The notes under the pieces were generated by a model. The model saw only the letters and a list, made by a program, of their open reading frames with translations. It was not told where the DNA came from and ran no database searches. A stretch of DNA of 64,000 nucleotides from Mortierella sp. BCC40632. Lineage: Eukaryota; Mortierellomycota; Mortierellomycetes; Mortierellales; Mortierellaceae. Where the stretch lies: positions 1,323,001 through 1,387,000 of the forward strand of contig WAEK01000002.1 of assembly GCA_011634665.1 (NCBI GenBank). The letters run 5' to 3'. Below, in pieces: positions 57,050-64,000 of the stretch. The position numbers were made by a program, and so were the translations under genes. Every line of letters begins with the position of its first letter. Positions within the stretch are counted from its first letter, which is position 1.

Positions 57050-59261
57050 TCATGGATTTGTTGTCAAAAGAGAGGGTCCACGCCAGAACACAACACGGTT
57101 CATCCCCTGAAAATTTAACCAAGTCGTCTCAATTCCCGGATGAAGTGTCATCAACCATGTCACAAAATCATCATACGATGTCACTGGTCTCGAATTCAAC
57201 TCTTTGTCTTCTTCTTGATGATCCCTTTCATCGACCTCTTCATGAACCGTCTCACTCAAAGACTCGGTCAACTCCTTCGTCTCTTCTGCTGAAGAGGTCT
57301 TTGGTAGTCGACGATGAGGGTTCTCGCGACCAAAGACACAACAAGGAATAATTGCAAATGGCTTTTGAGACTTCAAAGCAGCCCTGACAATCGGTTCTGT
57401 CGCCTGATCAGGATGCAATCCGATCAGTATAGACGCAGAACCGATCAACTCGGAATGAGTTTCCAAGAACATATCATCCAACATGGCCTGGATTCTTGTG
57501 GGCTCTGTCGTCTGGAGAGGATAGGTCCACTGAGAGGGGATGAATCCATCGAGTCCTTCTGGGGCTTTGCTATCATCCAACTCTAGATCATCATCACCCC
57601 TCGTCATATTCTTGTTGGTCAATTCAGTTGGATTCGTTGCTGTTGTTGCTGTTGTTGTTGTTTTTGGTGTGATCGTCGTCGTCTTCTCAGTCTCAGTCTC
57701 TTTTGAAGATGTAGTTGGTTCGGACAAAGTATCAAGTTCTTTCTGGGAGAGGAGAACATGGTTCTGTACTTTAAACTTTTCCAACCATCGACGTTGCCAT
57801 TTCCGCATCTCCTTTCCAGGTCGTGGTTCAACAATGGTCGATCGGATCCCTTGTCTTGTCTGAAGTTCCCAAGAAAGATCCCCTCGACCACCCGCAATGT
57901 CCAAAACACCTGATCCCGAGTTGAGAAAGTCTCGAGAAAAGGTCTGGAGAAGCCATTGTGCAAAGTAGAGGGCTCTTTCTCGATGTTGATTCTTGGTTGT
58001 TTGTTGGTGTGGGTCTGAGGCATGGTGTGAAATCTGGCGTTTTGCTTGGATCCTCTGGGGGGATATGATAATTATGTAATAATGAAACATTAGTAGTGAT
58101 CGAAAGATTTGCTCCGCTAGGAAGGAAAAAAAAAAACACGGACGCGCTTTCTCTTACCGCTTCCACCCATCGTCGACGTTCAGTCTTGAGCTTGACAGGG
58201 TCTGTCTCGTGCCAAAAGAGACACTCGGTCTTGTTGCACTTTCCAGAGTTGATCCAAAATTTGCAGTGCGGCTGAGATGCATCGCCTCGGACTGTGGCCT
58301 CATTCCCAGAGATTGCCACTGTCATGGATGAGCCTTCCAAGGATACTCCACTCACTGCTTTCTCATGCCTTGGTTTCTTATTCGGGAATGAGCTATCTTG
58401 GCCTTCTTTTTCTTCCTCAAGACTGTGGCTGCCCTTAGACTTTTTTTGGGATACTTTTTGTTGCAGAGACTGTTGAAGAGTATTAGAAGAGATCTTTGCC
58501 ATCCCTGGGTTTGGCTCAAAAGATTCTTTGCCCCGCCAAGCTTCTAGCAATTCAAAATCCAGGCAGTGGAGTAACGCTGACCACTTGGCCTCTGATTCAT
58601 CGTTTGCACTGGTATCAACCACAGTTGATTGTTTGGCTTTCCGCTTTGGTTCAGAGAGTTCAATATCACCATAAACTCGTACAACGGCCCCTAATTGGAC
58701 TCGATGCCAAAGATCATCCAAATCCTTGAGTGAGTGAGCTGGGTATCGAGCAATGACCTCCATCTTCGTCTCTTTCAATGGCGTGCAGGACGCATCTGTG
58801 TTTGTCGAGTCGGTGGTCACCTTGGACTCTTTGACCGTTGTAGTCTCGTCTTGTGGATGTGCCTCTCCTACATCTGATAAGGTATCTAGACCATACCAGG
58901 ACTCGCAAAGGGGAGATCGTGCTGTCTGGCGTTTCATTAGAGTAATGTCTAGAAAGAAGAGCTTTCTCGACATTTTCCGTTTGTGGATAATCCGTCCTTC
59001 GACAAAATACCGCCGTTGAGGCTTGACATTCCAATGGTCATCCTTTTTCGAGACTGGAAGGGGTGGATCGTTGATCGGTGCTGCATCTGGTAGAGATGTC
59101 TCTTGAGTTTTTGTGGATGGAGTTGTTGATGGATCTCCCTGGAGGGGATTGTTCTGAGAGGTCAGAGTACCAATAACAGGTAGAGGACTATTGTCTGGGC
59201 CAGATCGGACCAGATCGAGTAATTCTTTGGCACGGACCTGAATCAGATTCTCCATGTTCAT
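57050..59261 (-). CDS. OB-fold, CCCH zinc finger and class I methyltransferase fusion
   Basis: Exons 58158-59261 and 57050-58054, phase 0, give 702 residues. The N-terminal third contains RYFVEGRIIHKRKMSRKLFF with LDI following, resembling the nucleic-acid-binding OB fold, and LGAVVRVYGDIELSEPKRK. A charged linker with basic SQKKSKG and NKKPRHEK leads to a CCCH finger with Cys-X8-Cys-X4-Cys-X3-His spacing (CKFWINSGKCNKTECLFWH) at about 345. After the intron a class I SAM-dependent methyltransferase begins: RERALYFAQWLLQTFSRDFL, motif I GVLDIAGGRGDLSWELQ, later SASILIGLHPDQATEPIV and FAIIPCCVFGRENPHRR. The mix suggests an RNA methyltransferase; the substrate is unknown. It differs from TRM13, whose zinc-binding motifs have another layout. 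A Thr-rich insert splits the methyltransferase. Confidence 0.8.
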
Positions 59262-59659
59262 GATCAGTCCTACAAGTTTGTGAGGTGGGGGGGGAGGGAG
59301 GTTCTGTTCATGCGATCAGATTCCTTGTACCACACTCATTCTGTACTTCCTTTTCTGAATCGATCTTCAGGGACATTGTGAACTTACTTTCTGCAACCAG
59401 CAAGAAGTCTGGTTTGGTCTCTGCAAAACCAGAATTTTTTTTCTACATCTGCCTTGAGGGAAATTCCTAGTTGGTCTGTGCCCAATTCGACCAGAAAACA
59501 CGTCCCTCCCTCTCCACACAGAAACAGGTTGCATTGTTTGTCCTGAGTGGTGGCTAGACCAGAAAGTAGCCAGCACATGGGTATTTTCTCTTTCTCTTTC
59601 TCTTCCTTTCTTTTTTTTCTTTTCTTTTTTATCTCTTGAGAATGCTCTATGCAAAGACG
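59262..59659. other. Spacer between methyltransferase fusion and NDC80
   Basis: About 400 bases. It holds the promoter of the methyltransferase fusion and the 3' end of NDC80. No gene seen. Confidence 0.6.
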
Positions 59660-60993
59660 CTACGCTGAAGAGAACAAAAGATCACGTTTGAGGCTCGAGT
59701 CCCCATGATCCAGGTCCCGCTCTTGGCCCGCTGTCGCATGGTCTCGTTGCTTGATCTGAGCCTCCATCTCCAGAATCTCTTGCATCTTTTTCATCTGTCT
59801 TTGTGTATCCTCAAGTTCTTTCGAGGCCATGTTTTGGATCACCCCAACCTGTTGCTCCACGTGTTGTTTCACTTCACTCAATTGCTGAAGCATCTCTCGG
59901 ATCCGTCGATTACACAATTCTCGATTCTGTGCCGCTTGTCGCTCCATCATCTGGTTCTCTTGTTCTAACCGTTCTGCTTCTGCGATATTTTGATTGGTTT
60001 CTTGAATCTGGGACTGGATTTGCTCCTCTCTTGTTGCCGCATACCCTTGTCGGTTCTGAGTATCTGCATTTGCCGCCTAAGAAATCATTCAACGTTTGAA
60101 AGATAGGTCAGCTTAAAAAAAAAAAAAAAAAAAAAAAAAGAGGTTTAAAGAATCGAGAGAAAGTGGCCACCGATCCAAATCAAGTCTTCTTACCTCCTTT
60201 TCCTCGCTAAGCTTCTTGCCCAATTGACTGAACTGGTGATCCATGTCTTTTAACTTCTCGCCGTCCCTCTCAATAGTGTCGCTCAAATGCTCCTGCTCCT
60301 TCTTCAACAACACATACTCGGTACTCAGCTGGTTAAAATCTTTGGTAAACTGATTCCGGAGGCTACTGATCATCTTTTCAGTCCTTGACTTCACATCCTG
60401 AGAGTACACCTTGCCAGTACCCAAGAGAGCATTGTCCATATCAAGTCTTTGCTCATAATCCTGACCCTGTGCATATTTGGCGGACATGGGCACGATCCCA
60501 ATTTTGACCGCCAACGCATTGTATTCCCGAACCAGTTTCTCGGCCTCATTTTCACCATCGACAAATCGTTTCTCAAGTGTTCGGAGTTCATTCTCGCCAT
60601 TGGCGAGCTGTTGCTTCAGACTCTCCTCCCGACGACGAAGTCGATTCCGTTCATCCAGTTTACTTTCCAGACCGGCCCTTGTGACTGTCTGTGTCCGGAC
60701 AACTTCCTGAACTTCTCGTTTCGCTCGTTCGAGGTCAGTCAGCTTGACTTCTTTGTTGGCGATATTGTCGGTGCTCTCTTCGTTGGCCTTGGTGAGACTG
60801 GCAATCCTGGGGGTTGCAACATCGATCGACTTTTTTAGTTGATCAATTTCCTGCTTCAGTGTCTTTTGTTCCTTCTCGAGTGAAATAACAGGAGACTAAG
60901 GGGGTTCAGGGAAAATATCAACAGGTTGTAAGCTAATAGATCCTTTGTTATATCGGCTTCCATGATATCGTGGACACATTTACATCCTGGGAC

Positions 60994-61025
<32 letters not shown>

Positions 61026-62547
61026 CTATTTTTTCCCTTTACCTCCTCTGTTTGAATTGCCTCCAATTCCTGTCGAATCGCGTCATTAATCTCTCGTTGA
61101 TGTTTAATCTCTTCTTCTGCATACTCCTTTCGTTTCTGAAAACTCTTGGCCATGTTCTCTTCCACTTCTGGATCCTGAAGATTCCCTGTCAACATCCAGA
61201 TCCGGTATGTCCTCGTCAAATAATGATAAAGTGCCTTGTCAGGGGACACTTGGGTCATGTCCATCTTGGGGTCGATATCCCTGTCCCGGTTATGTGCGTT
61301 ATTCATCTGTTGCTCTTCCATCCATTCTTCATATTTGTCGATCACCTAAAAAATAAAATAAAATAAAATAAAAAGAATTAGTGTGATTTCTCATTTAGTA
61401 ACATTACTGGATACTTCCTGTAGACAGGACCATCGTAACGAGAGAGAGAGAGAAGAAAAGAAAAAAAAAGAAAAACGCCTACCAGAATCACCTCCATCAT
61501 CCAGCCTAGCAATGCCAGCATATAAGGCCAAGAATGTGGTGTTCCGACGGTATAGAGAGATGTCTTCGATATCGTATCTGCAGAGGGATATCTAATTGAC
61601 AATAGACAATGAAAGGTCAGTTCTCCAAGATTCCCATCATTCCTCTGACCCTTTTTTTTTTTTTTTTTCCTTCCTCAAAATGTCGGCAGATTGATCTTCT
61701 CTCTCTCTCTCTCTCTTACTTCATGGTTTTTAGCAAGAAGGGAACCTCATCCTCAAATTTCTTTTGGAAATCATAACCAGGCTCCAGTTTAAGATAGAGA
61801 AATTTGAAAATATCCTGAAAGTCCTTATTCGTCGGTTGAGTCAACGTTTTGACCGTAATCGGATGTGGGTATCCTGCCTGAGTCAAAAAATTGAGAAGAT
61901 TATGGATCAAAGTACGTTGAAACGATTTATCCTTGACTGGTCGTGGATCCCGAAGACTGACACTGTTGCTTGACAAGGCAATCCCCCCACCACTACCACC
62001 TCCAATCGATTGTCGTGGTGCAAACCCACTGACTCGCCTAGAATATACGAAGAAAAAAAAATTGGAGGTGAGGACAGGGTCGTAGATAAAGTATGAGCCG
62101 GTTAGAACCATGTCGCTTTGGAGAATGCACAGTTTCCAATCAATCGGGTCCATGGATTTACCGATTACTGCTCATGGGAGGACCCATCATGCTACCTCCA
62201 ATCATTCCATAGTCGTCTGCAGCTAATGGCGCCATGGGAGATGGTCGTTGGGACATCATGACTGAGGCACTGAGAACACTATTCCTTTGTCCACCACTGA
62301 TGGACTGTCTGTATCCTGAAGACATGCTCCATCGACTATTGACGCTCCCGATAGCACTGCTTCCTCCTGTCATCATCCCCATCCCAGCCGAGCTTGCGCC
62401 ACTGGCAAAAGGTCCTGACGGTAGTTGGGTTGCATTGGAAAAGTTGGTCATTCGTCTTGACCCTTGCAGGCCTTGATTAAATGTGGGTGTTTGGGGTGGT
62501 TGTAATTGCTGTAGAGATGGATCCAGTCTTGGGTTATATGACGCCAT
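59660..62547 (-). CDS. NDC80: Kinetochore protein NDC80 (HEC1)
   Basis: Six minus-strand exons (62162-62547, 61720-62037, 61483-61591, 61043-61345, 60194-60895, 59660-60076) join in phase into 744 residues. The N-terminal tail of about 140 residues is basic, Ser/Gly/Met-rich and disordered, as in the microtubule-binding, Aurora B-regulated NDC80 tail. The calponin-homology domain follows: RDPRPVKDKSFQRTLIHNLL, NFLTQAGYPHPITVKTL, DFQDIFKFLYLKLEPGYDFQ, then KYPSADTISKTSLYTVGTPH and SWPYMLALLGWMMEVIL, close to known NDC80 sequences. The rest is long heptad coiled coil (for example EKEQKTLKQEIDQLKKSIDV) with a break near VPMSAKYAQGQDYEQRL. NDC80 pairs with NUF2 and links spindle microtubules to centromeres. 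Confidence 0.94.
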
Positions 62548-62784
62548 GTCCTTTTTTTTTTTGTTTGTTTGTTTCAGAAGAATTAGGTATACATGCTCAG
62601 CAAGAGCAGAATGGAAGAGAAAAGTAAGAGTTGGAACGCGCTTCCTCTTTTCCTTTTTCTTTTTTTTTTTATTTACAGGAATGTGTGGCTGTGAAATTGA
62701 AATAAAGACGCGCTGGGCATGAAACTCACGCACGCGTCTTTTTTTGGAAGAGACTAAGCAAAAGAGAGGTGCAATCTCGGGTGC
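62548..62784. other. Short NDC80 promoter
   Basis: Only 237 bases separate the ATG18 stop codon from the NDC80 start on the same strand. T-rich runs are present; no TATA box is evident. Confidence 0.6.
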
Positions 62785-64000
62785 CTAGAAAGGGGCCGCT
62801 GAGGTCTCAAATTCGTCGTTGGAACCCAAAAGACTGTTAAAAGTAAGAAAAAAATTAGTAGCTGAGCAAGGATTGCGTGGTATGAATGAAAAACGACACT
62901 GACAAAAAAAAAAAAAAAAAAAAGTTGAGCAAGGCAACAAAGCTGTACCTGAGTTGCTTCAGCAATACACATGGTCCACCATTCTCCAGATCAATGTTGT
63001 ATTGGTAGAGATAGCCGTCCGATGTTGCAACCAGCACTTGTGGAGTAGAGCTATTGATCAATAAAATCATGGTAACGTATAAGTTTGACGACTTGCAATA
63101 CTGCAGTAACAGCTCTCAAGGGATGAAATCAATCTCCTGAATGCAATAACGTACCCGCTCAAAGCTATGACACTCTGCACGCCAGCGTTGGGTAGTTTCA
63201 AATGAGCAAAGTCGCGAGTAGGCTCAAAGATCTCTGTAATGGCTCCTGGTAGATACGATCCTACGCTTCCAACAAGGTTCCTGCCAAGATGCATCGATTG
63301 ACGACGAATAAGATCCCTGAGTTGATTCAAGAAGTGGAAAAAAAAAAAAAGAGCGCAAAAGGGGTTTAGTACCTCGGCATCTCCTCAAATATCCAAGAAA
63401 AAAGAGTGATCGCCTCCATCCAGCACCGAACTTTACCTCACTCCAGATCCTCTCTCATAACTTCCGTCAACAGGACCTCCATTGGGCCTGTGACTACCAC
63501 TGCTGCCTGGTCCCCCTAGCTTGAAAATATGAACAGTGTCCGTGTCGCTTGAAACACAAAGAAGGGTGCTGACAGGATTAAAGGACAAAGAGAAAATCCG
63601 AGCTCCCTGCGTGCCTCGCCTAAACTGATACAGGCGCTGAGCATTTGGTATCGACCAAATCCGAATCACAGTACCCTATAAACATGAAAGAGCAATTAAA
63701 CGTCAACTCGGGAAAGAATATACACTTTCAGTCATAACAAAACCATATGGACCTCCCATGTCCGATTGAACATTTGCTATATCAAATTGGGAGGACGAAA
63801 TCCGAATGGGGAGAAAGAGAGAGAAGCCGCTTACCCTGTCGCTGGCGGTGGCAAGCATAGTTCCGTCTGAATTAATGGCGATGTTGGATACAGAAGTCTT
63901 ATGGGCCTGAACAACGTTAACAGCTTGCAGGTTGACGGCATCAAAAATCAAGACGTCTCCTGAGGGTCCATGTGAGTCATCGCGTCCGTTATTTGAGAAA
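62785..64000 (-). CDS. ATG18: ATG18/WIPI PROPPIN, 3' part only
   Basis: The gene enters from the right edge: exons 63835->64000, 63437-63675, 63155-63316, 62949-63050 and 62785-62833 on the minus strand, all in phase to a stop after [13 protein letters not shown]-like beta-propeller blades are visible: [57 protein letters not shown], then the FRRG motif (63610-63624) that binds PtdIns3P and PtdIns(3,5)P2. Next come [20 protein letters not shown] and VHIFKL, a polar loop ([14 protein letters not shown]) that may be the membrane-inserting region, [19 protein letters not shown] and [23 protein letters not shown]18 recruits ATG2 to phagophores and controls vacuole shape. ATG18 proper is favoured over ATG21 or HSV2, by resemblance. 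Confidence 0.9.

Overview
The window is eukaryotic and fungal: split genes with GT-AG introns of about 65 to 480 nt, no operons, CT-rich leaders, and a fungal gene set (EFM7, PHS1, mL57, a DUF3712 secreted protein, NDC80, ATG18, a GH18 enzyme, an SH3-RA polarity scaffold). Homopolymer A/T runs and CT/GA microsatellites sit in most introns and spacers. From protein flavour and gene structure I infer an early-diverging filamentous fungus, most likely Mortierellomycota; this was not tested by alignment. Most coding regions were rebuilt by hand from splice signals with consistent reading phase, so exon ends are models rather than transcript-supported facts.

Left part (1-20.6 kb, + strand): a 5'-truncated RA-PH adaptor, a large single-exon mitochondrial PPR protein, and a 1783-aa SH3-RA scaffold. 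Two Ras-association proteins therefore flank one PPR gene. Then comes a 6.5 kb gene-poor stretch (20.6-27.2 kb) in which the minus strand holds short exon-like reading segments that splice in phase into an unrecognised protein.

Middle part (27.2-45.7 kb): a full-length ABCC/MRP transporter (+), a mitochondrial ornithine-type carrier (-), an EFM7-type eEF1A methyltransferase (+), an HD phosphohydrolase (-), a membrane-anchored GH18 chitinase-like enzyme (-), an unrecognised tail-anchored coiled-coil protein (-), and the fatty-acid elongation dehydratase PHS1 (-).

Right part (45.7-64 kb): a long divergent spacer with two perfect hairpins, a pyruvate dehydrogenase kinase family gene (+), the RNase III-fold ribosomal protein mL57 (+), a 3.4 kb spacer with fragments that look like a decayed gene (-), a secreted DUF3712 protein (+), an OB-fold/CCCH/methyltransferase fusion (-), NDC80 (-), and the 3' part of ATG18 (-) running off the end.

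Several genes serve mitochondria (PPR protein, ornithine carrier, PDK, mL57) and several serve growth or polarity (RA-PH, SH3-RA, chitinase), but nothing indicates a cluster acting as one unit. I saw no rRNA, convincing tRNA, CRISPR array or recognisable transposase or reverse transcriptase.
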